In this document: one piece after another, positions 30,932-38,800 of the stretch | Position numbering within the stretch: position 1 is the first letter of the stretch | How the letters are laid out: every line of letters starts with the position of its first letter | Source of the DNA: CAZTVF01 sp964616985 | Lineage (GTDB): Bacteria; Planctomycetota; Phycisphaerae; SM23-33 | Reading direction: 5' to 3' | Assembly (NCBI GenBank): GCA_964616985.1 | Contig: CAZTVF010000007.1 | Span: forward strand, 8,975 to 72,974 | Length of the DNA: 64,000 bases | Notes under the pieces: generated by a model | Told to the model about the DNA's origin: nothing | Databases searched by the model: none | The model's input: the letters and a program-made list of their open reading frames with translations, nothing else | Made by a program: the position numbers and the translations under genes

Positions 30932-32656
30932 ATGATGCAGTTCAAAACAATACCCCTGGTCTTGGTCACCGCGGTTATCCTTGCGGCCGCACCCGCCCGT
31001 TCGCAGACGACCGTGCCCGCCGCCTCGCCGGCCGCCGGCGGCCCGACGCTCAAGACTACCGCCAATGACGCCTTCAACAAGTTCTTCATCGCGCAGATCA
31101 ATCCCCTGTGGTCGCCGGGGTATAACGACTTTGTCGACCCCAAACTCGAGTGGAAGGTCATCAACGCCGAAGTCGCCAAGGCCACCGACCCCGTCGAACG
31201 CAAGCGCCGCGAAGACCTCGTCGCCTTCTGGAAGGCCATCATCCGCATCCACGACCACGGCATGAATTCCGTCCGCCCCGCCTCCTTCGAATCCAAGAGC
31301 CGCATGTTCCTGCTGGGCGGCAAGTTCCCCCGCATGGGCGCGTCGCTCGACTTCGACCTCGTCCCCTACCGCCGCTACCTCATGCAGGAAGAGCTGCCCG
31401 ACTGGGCCGCCCGCCTGAAGTTCGTCGTTGCGGGCATTCTCGCCGGCGACGGCGACCGCGACGCCATGGCCTTGCTCGCCAAGGCGGCCGCCATCGAGTA
31501 CGCCCGGGTGTACCAGCCTCGCACGGCCGACGAGTGGAGCTTCTTCGAGTCGCAGCTGGGCGCCCGCACCGAAAAGGCCCTGCCCCTGTGGAAGGAGCAG
31601 ATGGAGGGCAAGGACGACAACCTGCGCCTCTGGGCCACGCGAAACGTCGCAGCCATTCCCTCCGCCCAGGCCACGCAGCTGCTGCAGGACCGCCTCAAGG
31701 ACCCGACCTACGCCATCCGCCGCGCCGCCGCCGTCGCCCTCATGGACCGCGAGGTCAAGGACTGCACCTCCGTCCTGATGGAGGTCGTCCTCAAGGAGAT
31801 GAGCGACACGCCCCGCATGGCCGTCACCGTGGCGCCCCTGTGCATCAAGCTCGACCAGTGGAAGGTGCCCAACATTCCCTGGAGCAAGCTCGAGTACCAC
31901 CTCAATGAGAAGATCCGTGCCGACAACCAGTCGTACAGCTCCGCCATCACGCTGGCCGGGCAGTGCATCCAGGCCGGGCGGACGAAGCTGGCCGTGCCGT
32001 TCCTGGTCGGCTCGCTGAAGTCCGCGCGGGGCGGCGACATCGGCCCCGACAACAAGTGGGCCTGGCAGGCCGCCAACACCCTCTTCCGCGCCGGCCGCGG
32101 CGAGGCCCTGCCCCTGGTAACCAAGTACTTTGAAGCCGGCGGCGGCGAGTGGGCCGTCACGGCGGATATCCTCCGCTCCATGGGCGAGTATCTCCGCCTC
32201 GGCAAGGCCACGCCCGAGGAACGCCAGGCCATCCTCGACATGGCCGCCAAGACCTTCGCCCGCCGCAACAAGCTTCTGGGCGACTACTGCGGCCAAGGTT
32301 TCGAGGCCCTGGGCGACATGGGCGGCGTCGTCCGCGTCCGCATGAAGGACGGCCGCCCGGAGACCTACGAGCTCGTCCCGCTGGTCTACACTGAGAAGTA
32401 CGGCATCAACCCATTGTTCGCCATGGATTCGATCCTCAAGGCGAAGGTGAACTCGCTTGTCGCCTCGGCCGCCCAGGACAACATCACGCTGCCGCCGAAG
32501 TTCGTGGCGGAGTATAAGGAAACGCAGTTCGCGATGCTCCGCGCCCTGGCCGCCGGCCCGGCCGCCACCAAGCCCGCCAACGATGCCGCCGCCGAGATCC
32601 AGGTCTTCGCCCGCGAGGCCCTCGACGCCCTGGAGGCCAGCGACTGGGGCAACTGA
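30932..32656 (+). CDS. Secreted HEAT-repeat-like hypothetical protein
   Basis: A 574-residue protein with a Sec signal peptide (MMQFKTIPLVLVTAVILAAAPARSQ). The mature part is alpha-helical; residues about 150-300 contain HEAT-like units (LWATRNVAAIPSAQATQLLQ, IRRAAAVALMDREVKDC). No catalytic motif was found. Such proteins often serve as periplasmic scaffolds in planctomycetes, but this is only an analogy. The ATG at 30932 directly precedes the signal peptide and has a GGAG site; upstream in-frame codons are not signal-like. A promoter fits at 30870. The gene is followed 34 nt later by the YihY gene. Confidence 0.72.
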   Translation: MMQFKTIPLVLVTAVILAAAPARSQTTVPAASPAAGGPTLKTTANDAFNKFFIAQINPLWSPGYNDFVDPKLEWKVINAEVAKATDPVERKRREDLVAFWKAIIRIHDHGMNSVRPASFESKSRMFLLGGKFPRMGASLDFDLVPYRRYLMQEELPDWAARLKFVVAGILAGDGDRDAMALLAKAAAIEYARVYQPRTADEWSFFESQLGARTEKALPLWKEQMEGKDDNLRLWATRNVAAIPSAQATQLLQDRLKDPTYAIRRAAAVALMDREVKDCTSVLMEVVLKEMSDTPRMAVTVAPLCIKLDQWKVPNIPWSKLEYHLNEKIRADNQSYSSAITLAGQCIQAGRTKLAVPFLVGSLKSARGGDIGPDNKWAWQAANTLFRAGRGEALPLVTKYFEAGGGEWAVTADILRSMGEYLRLGKATPEERQAILDMAAKTFARRNKLLGDYCGQGFEALGDMGGVVRVRMKDGRPETYELVPLVYTEKYGINPLFAMDSILKAKVNSLVASAAQDNITLPPKFVAEYKETQFAMLRALAAGPAATKPANDAAAEIQVFAREALDALEASDWGN

Positions 32657-32690
32657 CCGAATAGAATGACTCGGGGAGGAAAGGCCCTTC

Positions 32691-33572
32691 ATGGGAGCGC
32701 GCTCGGCATGGGCAGTGGCGAAAAACGCCGCCAAAGGTTTCGCTGACCACCAGGTGATGACGCTGTCGGCGGCGCTGTCCTTCTACACAGTCCTGTCCCT
32801 GCCGCCGCTGATGGCCCTGGCGATCGGCATCGCGGCCCTCTTCTCCAGCCAGCCCGAGGCCGCCTACGGCCTGCAGGTCCAACTACAGCAGCTTCTGCCG
32901 CCGGGCGTGGCCGGCGTGCTCATCGACGCCGTGGAAAACGCCTCCCGCTATATCCGCAACCGATGGACCCTGGCTGTCGGCATCGGCGTGCTGGCCCTGG
33001 CGGCGACGACCGTCTTCGTGCAGTTGCAGGGCTCCCTCAACACCATCTGGCAGGTCCGCTCAAAACCTTCGGCCGCCATTGCGAGCTTCCTTCGCGCCCG
33101 CGTCCTGAGCTTCGTCATGGTCCTGGCCGTGGGCGTGCTGCTGCTGGCATCCATGGTGCTGACCGCGGCCTTGGCATTCTTCTACCAGCAGCTCGCGCGC
33201 CTCGACGCGGGAACCTACCACTGGTGGCAATACACGCAGCTGGCGGTTTCCATCGTCGCGGCCGCGGGCCTCTTCGCGGTGATCTTCGTGCTGCTGCCCG
33301 ACGTCCGCGTGCCATGGCGCGCCGCCTGGCCGGTGGCGGTCACGACGTCGCTGCTCTTCGCCGTGGGCCGCTGGCTGATGGCCCTGTACCTGGAACACAC
33401 GCTGATCACCACCGCCTTCGGTGCGGCGGGGTCCGTGATCATCATCCTGCTGTGGGTGTACTACTCGAGCATCATCTTCCTGGGCGGGGCCGAACTGGTC
33501 CGCGCCTACGCCGACCACCTCGGCCTGGACACACCGCCCGACCGCCACGCCGTCCGCGTGTACTGCGCGTGA
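32691..33572 (+). CDS. YihY/BrkB family inner-membrane protein
   Basis: A 293-residue membrane protein with about six helices. Recognition comes from the N-terminal FADHQVMTLSAALSFYTVLSLPPLMALAIG, of which SAALSFYTVLSLPP is the family signature, and the C-terminal FGAAGSVIIILLWVYYSSIIFLGGAEL, where the GAAGS and LWVYYSS blocks are highly conserved. The family's function is unresolved. Past annotations as RNase BN are wrong. An AGGAAAGG site lies upstream. It may be co-transcribed with the preceding secreted protein. Confidence 0.92.
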   Translation: MGARSAWAVAKNAAKGFADHQVMTLSAALSFYTVLSLPPLMALAIGIAALFSSQPEAAYGLQVQLQQLLPPGVAGVLIDAVENASRYIRNRWTLAVGIGVLALAATTVFVQLQGSLNTIWQVRSKPSAAIASFLRARVLSFVMVLAVGVLLLASMVLTAALAFFYQQLARLDAGTYHWWQYTQLAVSIVAAAGLFAVIFVLLPDVRVPWRAAWPVAVTTSLLFAVGRWLMALYLEHTLITTAFGAAGSVIIILLWVYYSSIIFLGGAELVRAYADHLGLDTPPDRHAVRVYCA

Positions 33573-33625
33573 GGGTGGCGGCCTTCCTGCCTCCGGCAGG
33601 CAAGCCCAGGACGGCATCAAAGCGA

Positions 33626-33662
33626 AACGCCGGCACCCTTTCGAGCGCCGGCGTTGTCTTTG
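33626..33662 (+). terminator. Terminator between convergent YihY and GH4 genes
   Basis: A perfect 9-bp stem AACGCCGGC / GCCGGCGTT with a 12-nt loop, followed by GTCTTTG. It probably ends the plus-strand transcript. Confidence 0.6.
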
Positions 33663-33668
33663 CATTCA

Positions 33669-33710
33669 CTGCTTACTGGCTACTGCTTACTGCCTACCGC
33701 TTACTTGCTA
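33669..33710 (+). repeat. Three tandem 14-mers
   Basis: CTGCTTACTGGCTA, CTGCTTACTGCCTA, CCGCTTACTTGCTA abut the stop codon of the GH4 gene. Simple-sequence repeat. Confidence 0.8.
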
Positions 33711-35294
33711 TTACTTCTTCACCGCGGCGGCGGCCTGCTTGGCCCGCTTGTCGGCGGCCTTGTCGGCCGCGGCAGCGTTGCGGCGGGCGGCGGCGGCATT
33801 TCGCTTCATCTCTTCCACCGTCTTGGTGTGCAGGCGGGCGGCGCCCTTCCAGGTCTTGGTGCCCAGGTAGAGGCCCTTGCGCTTGGCAACGGCGAGGCGC
33901 TTGCGGGCGTCGGGGATCGAATCGGCGTACTGCGGCAGCCACTTCGCCTGGGCCACCAGCATCTCGTCGGTCATCTGCGAGATTTCCTCCGGGTCGCACA
34001 CGGCCCCGGTCAGCGGGTCCATCATCATCGCCTGCTTGAGGAGATCGACGTCGCCATGCACCGCCGCCTCGACGGCCAGGCGCTGCACGTTGATCGACAC
34101 GTTGCACACGGCCGCACAGCCCAGCGGCAGGTCGCCCACCTGCGGAATCGACACGCCGTTGCGGTCGACGTAGCCGGGCACTTCCACGATCGCGTCCTTG
34201 GGCAGGTTGGTGATGCAGTCGTTGTTCACCACGTTGAAGTGCCCGCGATAGACGCGCCCGGTCTCGATGCCTTCGATGATGTAGCTGCCATGCTCATGCC
34301 CGCGGTTCTCGGGGGCGATGGGCTTGTCGGTGGCCGACAGCCAGCTCTTGAAGTCGGTCTTGAACCAGTTGCGGCCTTCGGTGCAGACGCGGAGGTAGCC
34401 GCCCGTTTCGCCGTTGATCCAGCTGGAGAGGTCGATCCACTTGGTGATGTCCTTGGCCCGCTTGCGGTACCAGGGCACGTATTCCGACAGGTGCCCGTTG
34501 GACTCGGTGGAGTAGTAGCCGAATCGCTTGAGCATGTCGATGCGGACCTTCTCGGTCTTGGACATCCAGGGGTGCTTCAGGAAGCCCTCGAGCAGGCGGT
34601 CGCACCAGTCTTCTCCCTTGTAAAGCACCTGCACGTACCACGTCTGGTGGTTGATGCCCGCGCAGATGATGTCCACTTCCTTGGGGGTGATGTTGACGTA
34701 GCCCTTGTCCTCGGGCTTCTTGCCGTCGTTGACCAGCAGCTTGATCACCTCGGTGATCTGCCAGTGGCCGCCCATGACGCCGTGGCACAGGCCGATCGTG
34801 GGGACGCCGCCGAAGTGGTTGGCCGCCCACGTGTTCATCGCGTTGGGGTTGGCGTAGTTGAGGAACAGCGCGTTGTCCGACGCCACCTCGCGGATGTCCT
34901 TGCAGAAATCCAGGATCGTCGAGACGTTCCGCTGCCCGTACATGATGCCGCCGGCGCACAGCGTGTCGCCCACGCACTGGTCCACGCCGTACTTCAGCGG
35001 GATGTCCACGTCGGTGGCGAAGCCTTCCAGCCCGCCCACGCGGACGCAGCTGATGACGTAATCGGCGCCTTCCAATGCCTTGCGGCGGTTGGTGGTGGCC
35101 ACGATCTTCGCCGGCAGCTTGTTGACGCGGATGTCCTTCTGGCACAGCTGGACGACCATGTTCAAGTTGCGATCGTTGATGTCCACCATGGCGAACTCGG
35201 TATCGCGAAACTCCGGCACGGACAGCAGGTCGCGGAACAGACCGCGCGTAAAGCCGACGCTGCCGGCCCCGATGAATGCTACTTTCATGGCCAC
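33711..35294 (-). CDS. Glycoside hydrolase family 4 (alpha-glucosidase/alpha-galactosidase-like)
   Basis: A 527-residue NAD+- and Mn2+-dependent glycosidase that works by a redox elimination mechanism. The Rossmann motif is KVAFIGAGSVGFT at the N-terminus. GH4 marks include CVRVGGLEGFATDVDIPLKYG, DTLCAGGIMYGQRN, NYANPNAMNTW, LCHGVMGG (metal Cys/His) and AGINHQTWYV (second His). The last 38 residues form an unusual Ala/Lys/Arg tail (NAAAARRNAAAADKAAD and on) absent from the usual fold. GTG 35294 lies 6 nt from an AGGAG; ATG 35288 is the alternative. It is cytoplasmic and stands alone. Confidence 0.92.
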   Translation of the reverse strand: MAMKVAFIGAGSVGFTRGLFRDLLSVPEFRDTEFAMVDINDRNLNMVVQLCQKDIRVNKLPAKIVATTNRRKALEGADYVISCVRVGGLEGFATDVDIPLKYGVDQCVGDTLCAGGIMYGQRNVSTILDFCKDIREVASDNALFLNYANPNAMNTWAANHFGGVPTIGLCHGVMGGHWQITEVIKLLVNDGKKPEDKGYVNITPKEVDIICAGINHQTWYVQVLYKGEDWCDRLLEGFLKHPWMSKTEKVRIDMLKRFGYYSTESNGHLSEYVPWYRKRAKDITKWIDLSSWINGETGGYLRVCTEGRNWFKTDFKSWLSATDKPIAPENRGHEHGSYIIEGIETGRVYRGHFNVVNNDCITNLPKDAIVEVPGYVDRNGVSIPQVGDLPLGCAAVCNVSINVQRLAVEAAVHGDVDLLKQAMMMDPLTGAVCDPEEISQMTDEMLVAQAKWLPQYADSIPDARKRLAVAKRKGLYLGTKTWKGAARLHTKTVEEMKRNAAAARRNAAAADKAADKRAKQAAAAVKK

Positions 35295-35459
35295 GTGATT
35301 CTCCTGTTAATGCCCGCGCCCTGGGGGCGGGGCTTATGACTTGAACACGCTCATCCTCTTCCGGAGCCGGGGTTTTATACCCCTGCCGCCCGCGGTGCAA
35401 GCGAAATTCGCCCCTGCAGCTTAGCCAGGTGCGTTCGCCCAATGCTGCCCTCCCGCCTC

Positions 35460-35499
35460 CGCCCCGGCTTGTCCGGGCGGGGCGACGATTGGCCACTAC
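35460..35499 (-). repeat. TAGTGGCCAATCA / CGGCCGGG repeat, inverted copy
   Basis: Inverse of the units at 35548 and 35613: CGCCCCGGCTTGTCCGGGCG followed by GATTGGCCACTA. The 559-bp gap between the GH4 and PEP-CTERM genes consists mainly of these units. Confidence 0.7.
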
Positions 35500-35547
35500 G
35501 AGGCAGTCTCCGTTTCTTCCGCCCCCGCCGCCCTTGTGGCGGCGCTG

Positions 35548-35591
35548 TAGTGGCCAATCAGAGCTCGGCCGGGACATGCCCGGCCGGGGCG
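35548..35591 (+). repeat. TAGTGGCCAATCA / CGGCCGGG repeat, direct copy 1
   Basis: TAGTGGCCAATCAGAGCTCG followed by a GGCCGGG...CCCGGCC hairpin. Confidence 0.7.
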
Positions 35592-35612
35592 GGCAGCAGG
35601 AAAACGTTGGGG

Positions 35613-35655
35613 TAGTGGTCAATCAGCGCTCGGCCGGGGCAAGCCCGGCCGGGGC
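35613..35655 (+). repeat. TAGTGGCCAATCA / CGGCCGGG repeat, direct copy 2
   Basis: TAGTGGTCAATCAGCGCTCG followed by GGCCGGGGCAAGCCCGGCC, 65 nt after copy 1. Confidence 0.7.
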
Positions 35656-35772
35656 GAAGAGCCGTAACCGCCACGATAGACCGAATGCACCCAGCTTACC
35701 CAGACGGCACAGACGGAAAAATACTCAAACCGTTACTAAACCGCACCTCTTGCCCAGTCGATACGGATTGCA

Positions 35773-35797
35773 GGCATGCACCTATCGGAGCAGGTGC
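35773..35797 (+). other. ATGCACCT hairpin in the PEP-CTERM leader
   Basis: ATGCACCT...AGGTGCAT, an 8-bp perfect stem with an 8-nt loop about 57-80 nt upstream of the PEP-CTERM start. It could be a leader hairpin; no known riboswitch consensus fits. Confidence 0.35.
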
Positions 35798-35853
35798 ATC
35801 GGTTCGGCTCGCCGGCCCGACGCGGTGGCCGGGAAAATAGAAGAGGAACGACC

Positions 35854-36519
35854 ATGCGGAACATGATGATTCTGGTTGCGATGATTATCTTGGCGTCGGC
35901 GGCAGGCGTGTCGAACGCGACCGTCATCAACTACACCACCTCCACGCCGGTCCCCATGACGACCACGGACTGGACGTCTTCCCTGGCGTTCCAACAGTTC
36001 AACCCGGCCTTGGGCACGCTCAACAGCGTGAAGATATCCTTGTCCGCCTCGATGCAGACCGTCTTGACCGTCACCAACAGTGCGTCGAGCCTCTCGAGCG
36101 GAACGGCCAAGACCGAAATTGAGTTCACCGTGCAGGACACGGGCCTGCACCTGCTGGCCCCGGAGATTGACCTCATCAGTCCCGCCTATGGGTACAACCT
36201 GCCGCCAGGGGGCGTGACCACCTCGGGCATGCTGACAAAGAACGGATCGGACGAGCAGACCTACACGCTGGCGGCCATCCTGTCGGAGTTCACCGGCACG
36301 GGCTCGGTCTTCCTTGCCGCCTCGACGTTCACGCAGACGTTGCTGGCCAACACGGGCGGCAACACCGCCGCCGACCAGGTCACCACGGCCAGCCTTACCG
36401 GCGATGTCGTCTACGATTACACACCCGCCTCCGTGCCCGAGCCCGCCACCCTCTCGCTCTTATGTGCCGGCATCTTCGCCCTCGCCGCCCGTCGCCGCCG
36501 GACGCGCGGCGCAATCTGA
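35854..36519 (+). CDS. PEP-CTERM protein, choice-of-anchor E-like
   Basis: A 221-residue exported protein. The N-terminal signal peptide is MRNMMILVAMIILASAAGVSNA. The body is beta-rich with alternating Thr/Ser (INYTTSTPVPMTTTDWTSSL) and an FQQFNPALGTLNSV stretch, similar to choice-of-anchor E domains. The C-terminus is a textbook PEP-CTERM sorting tag: VPEPATLSLLCAGIFALAARRRR (VPEP, helix, Arg cluster), recognised by an exosortase that is not in this window. The ATG at 35854 has an AGAGGAA site. A role in extracellular polysaccharide or cell-surface display is inferred from the tag only. Confidence 0.88.
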   Translation: MRNMMILVAMIILASAAGVSNATVINYTTSTPVPMTTTDWTSSLAFQQFNPALGTLNSVKISLSASMQTVLTVTNSASSLSSGTAKTEIEFTVQDTGLHLLAPEIDLISPAYGYNLPPGGVTTSGMLTKNGSDEQTYTLAAILSEFTGTGSVFLAASTFTQTLLANTGGNTAADQVTTASLTGDVVYDYTPASVPEPATLSLLCAGIFALAARRRRTRGAI

Positions 36520-36555
36520 AGGCGGAACAGCCTCATCGCCTTCGCCAATCGACGA

Positions 36556-36613
36556 CGGTGCCATCCCCAAACTCGTTTGGGGGTGAGAACAGTCGCCGGC
36601 TCCGACTGCGTCG
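36556..36613 (+). repeat. CCCCCAAACTCGTTTGGGGG repeat, copy 1
   Basis: CGGTGCCATCCCCAAACTCG then TTTGGGGGTGAGAACAGTC; the unit also extends into CGACTGCGTC. Other copies at 43436 and 62356. Confidence 0.8.
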
Positions 36614-36628
36614 ATCGTTCACCCCGGC

Positions 36629-36657
36629 TTGCATAATCCGGCGGGGGTGACGATACT
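36629..36657 (+). promoter_or_regulatory. Promoter of tmk, leaderless type
   Basis: TTGCAT, 17-nt spacer, GATACT (4/6). It ends 9 nt before the tmk ATG, which has no ribosome site. Confidence 0.45.
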
Positions 36658-36666
36658 CTGTCATTC

Positions 36667-37305
36667 ATGAGCGAATGGACGGACAAGCTGAGCGGGCGGT
36701 TCATCGTTCTCGACGGGCCCGATGGCACCGGCAAGAGCACGCAGGTGGCGCGCCTCGCCGACCACCTCGGCGGCCGGGGCGTGAAGGTCTGTACGGTGAG
36801 AGACCCCGGCGGCACGGCCATCGGGGACAAGATCCGCGAGATCCTGCTGGACAAGGCCCACGACGAGATGTGCGTCGAGTGCGAGACGATGCTCTACATG
36901 GCCAGCCGGGCGCAGCTGGTGTCACAGATCATCCGCCCCGCCCTGCAGCGTGGCGAGTGCGTCGTCAGCGACCGCTACATCTCCAGCACGCTGGCCTACC
37001 AGGGCGCCGGCGGCGTCGATACCGAAGCGGTCCGCCGCGTGGCCGACGTGGCCGTTGGCGGCCTGTGGCCGCACCTGACGATCGTGCTCGATATCGCGGC
37101 CGAGGTGGGCCTCACCCGCCTCAAGGGCGCCCCGGACCGCATGGAATCGAAGGCGCTGGATTTTCACCGCCGCGTCCGCGAGCTGTTCGTGCAGCAGGCC
37201 CGCCAATCGCCCAAGACGTTCGCCATCGTCGACGCCTCCGGCGACGTGCAGCAGGTGCACGCCCGCGTGGTAGCGACGGTGGATGGCTGGACGTGGCAGG
37301 AATGA
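36667..37305 (+). CDS. tmk: Thymidylate kinase
   Basis: A 212-residue kinase that phosphorylates dTMP to dTDP. P-loop FIVLDGPDGTGKSTQ near residue 12, the nucleotide-binding VRDPGGTAIGDKIREILLD segment and the DRYISSTLAYQGAGG lid/substrate motif are all present. The length is normal. The ATG is close to a -10-like box and lacks a Shine-Dalgarno site. It is followed after 143 nt by holB, a common tmk-holB pairing in bacteria. Confidence 0.96.
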   Translation: MSEWTDKLSGRFIVLDGPDGTGKSTQVARLADHLGGRGVKVCTVRDPGGTAIGDKIREILLDKAHDEMCVECETMLYMASRAQLVSQIIRPALQRGECVVSDRYISSTLAYQGAGGVDTEAVRRVADVAVGGLWPHLTIVLDIAAEVGLTRLKGAPDRMESKALDFHRRVRELFVQQARQSPKTFAIVDASGDVQQVHARVVATVDGWTWQE

Positions 37306-37357
37306 CGCCATGGGTCGGCGAACTCCGGCCTGGCCTCGGGCGAATCGCCAAGGCCGA

Positions 37358-37380
37358 ACAGCGCCGAACGGACAAGCCGC
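37358..37380 (+). repeat. Fragment of the 110-bp element
   Basis: ACAGCGCCGAACGGACAAGC resembles one arm of the element at 5928 with one insertion. It is located in the tmk-holB spacer. Confidence 0.4.
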
Positions 37381-37448
37381 GGCCGAGACCCTGAGCAGCT
37401 TCTTTCGGCGGCTTGAGAAGGCCGTTGTGCAGGAATGAACCAGAGAGC

Positions 37449-38606
37449 ATGATTCAGCTTTTGGACATTGTCGGACAGGATGCCGCCGTCTCCCGCCTGG
37501 AGCGGGCGATGGCGTCGTCGCGCCTGCCGCACGCGTTCATCTTTGCCGGGCCGCGGGGCGTGGGGAGGCGGACAACGGCGGTCGCCCTGGCGGCGGCGCT
37601 GCTGTGCGAGAAGCCCCAGCGGCGGGCGAAGAAGCCCTCGGAAATGCCCGATCTGCCCGAGGACACGATGCTCCGCCAGGCGTGCGGCCAGTGCGAGGAC
37701 TGCCGCATGATGGCCGCAGGCTCGCACCCCGACTTCCAGCTGGTGTACAAGGAGCTCGCCGCCTTCCACGAAGACCAGTCCGTCCGCAACCGCGTGATGC
37801 AGGAGATGGGCATCGAGGTCATCCGCAGCTTCCTGATCGCCCCGGCGTACCGCGCCGCCTCGCGGGCCCGTGGCAAGATCTTCGTCGTGCAGGAGGCCGA
37901 GCTGATGAGCACCCCGGCCCAGAACTCGCTGCTCAAAACGCTGGAGGAACCCCCCGCGGGCGTCACCATCATCCTCCTGTGCGAACGCGCGGAGGAACTG
38001 CTGCCCACCACGCTGAGCCGCTCGGCCCTGATCCGCTTCGGCCCCCTGCCTCGCGATTTCGTCCAGGCGAGGCTGCTGGCTGAGGGCGTGGCCGCCAGCG
38101 AGGCCGCCTTCTGGGCACAGTTCACCGAGGGCTCGCTGGGGCAAGCGTCGCGCCTGGCGAAGAAGGGCATGTACAGCGTGAAGGTGGAACTCATCGACCG
38201 CCTGGCCGCCCTGCCGCCGACGGGCGACGCCGAACTGGGCGACTTCCTCATCAAGACCTCCGACGCCCTGGGCGAGATCGCCATGAAAGAGGCCAAGGAG
38301 AAGGGTGGCGCGGAGCTGTCCAAGAACCTCGCCTCGCGACAGGCGGTGGCGATGATGCTGCTGTTCATGGCCAGCGCCTACCGCGACGCCCTGCACGTCA
38401 AATGCGGGCGGGGGGCAGACCTGCGCCACGCCGACCAGGCCGATGCCATCGCCGCCATCGCGGCGAAGTTTGAGCACGAGCAGCTGGCCGAGATCATCGA
38501 GCAGCTCTCCGAATACGAAACGCTGCTGTGGCGCAACGTCAACGCCAAGATCGTCTGGGACAACGTCGCCATCACCTGCGCCTGCGCCGCGCCGCTGAGA
38601 CTATAG
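37449..38606 (+). CDS. holB: DNA polymerase III subunit delta'
   Basis: A 385-residue clamp-loader subunit of the AAA+ family. N-terminal IVGQDAAVSRLERAMASSRL and HAFIFAGPRGVGRRTTA form the P-loop region; the usual Lys is Arg (GVGRRT), which agrees with delta' often not hydrolysing ATP. A zinc-binding CGQCEDC follows, then SHPDFQLV and the sensor segment KIFVVQEAELMSTPAQNSLLKTLEEPP, which identifies the family. The ATG at 37449 begins MIQLLDIVGQ, as expected; the 36-nt frame extension upstream is repeat-derived. Order tmk-holB supports the call. Confidence 0.93.
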   Translation: MIQLLDIVGQDAAVSRLERAMASSRLPHAFIFAGPRGVGRRTTAVALAAALLCEKPQRRAKKPSEMPDLPEDTMLRQACGQCEDCRMMAAGSHPDFQLVYKELAAFHEDQSVRNRVMQEMGIEVIRSFLIAPAYRAASRARGKIFVVQEAELMSTPAQNSLLKTLEEPPAGVTIILLCERAEELLPTTLSRSALIRFGPLPRDFVQARLLAEGVAASEAAFWAQFTEGSLGQASRLAKKGMYSVKVELIDRLAALPPTGDAELGDFLIKTSDALGEIAMKEAKEKGGAELSKNLASRQAVAMMLLFMASAYRDALHVKCGRGADLRHADQADAIAAIAAKFEHEQLAEIIEQLSEYETLLWRNVNAKIVWDNVAITCACAAPLRL

Positions 38607-38706
38607 GAATGTAGTCCACCCGTTGCATGTTTGCACGAAGAGGAGAGAGTTCGAAACGCGGGGGTGGGGACGATGCCGGGGGCGCCGGTCCATTCGGTGA
38701 TGGGGA

Positions 38707-38727
38707 CCGACGCACGCAGTGCGTCGG
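38707..38727. repeat. Perfect palindrome CCGACGCAC-GCA-GTGCGTCGG
   Basis: A 9-bp stem with a 3-nt loop in the 194-bp gap between holB and the ABC-PDZ gene. It could terminate holB or bind a protein; it is not followed by T. Confidence 0.5.
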
Positions 38728-38741
38728 CGTTGGGAATCGCG

Positions 38742-38770
38742 TTGATTTGGGGCGGGGCATCTCTTAAAGT
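38742..38770 (+). promoter_or_regulatory. Promoter of the ABC-PDZ exporter
   Basis: TTGATT (4/6), 17-nt spacer, TAAAGT (4/6), 30 nt before the ATG at 38801. Confidence 0.45.
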
Positions 38771-38800
38771 GTCCGTTTCCCCAAAGGACAACCACCCGGA

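Noticed and set aside
35773..35853. Possible c-di-GMP or other riboswitch before the PEP-CTERM gene
   Set aside because: A hairpin is present but none of the conserved GEMM or other riboswitch cores could be matched.
37449..38606. holB as DnaX (tau/gamma)
   Set aside because: Length, missing C-terminal domains, P-loop Arg and the tmk neighbour fit delta' better.
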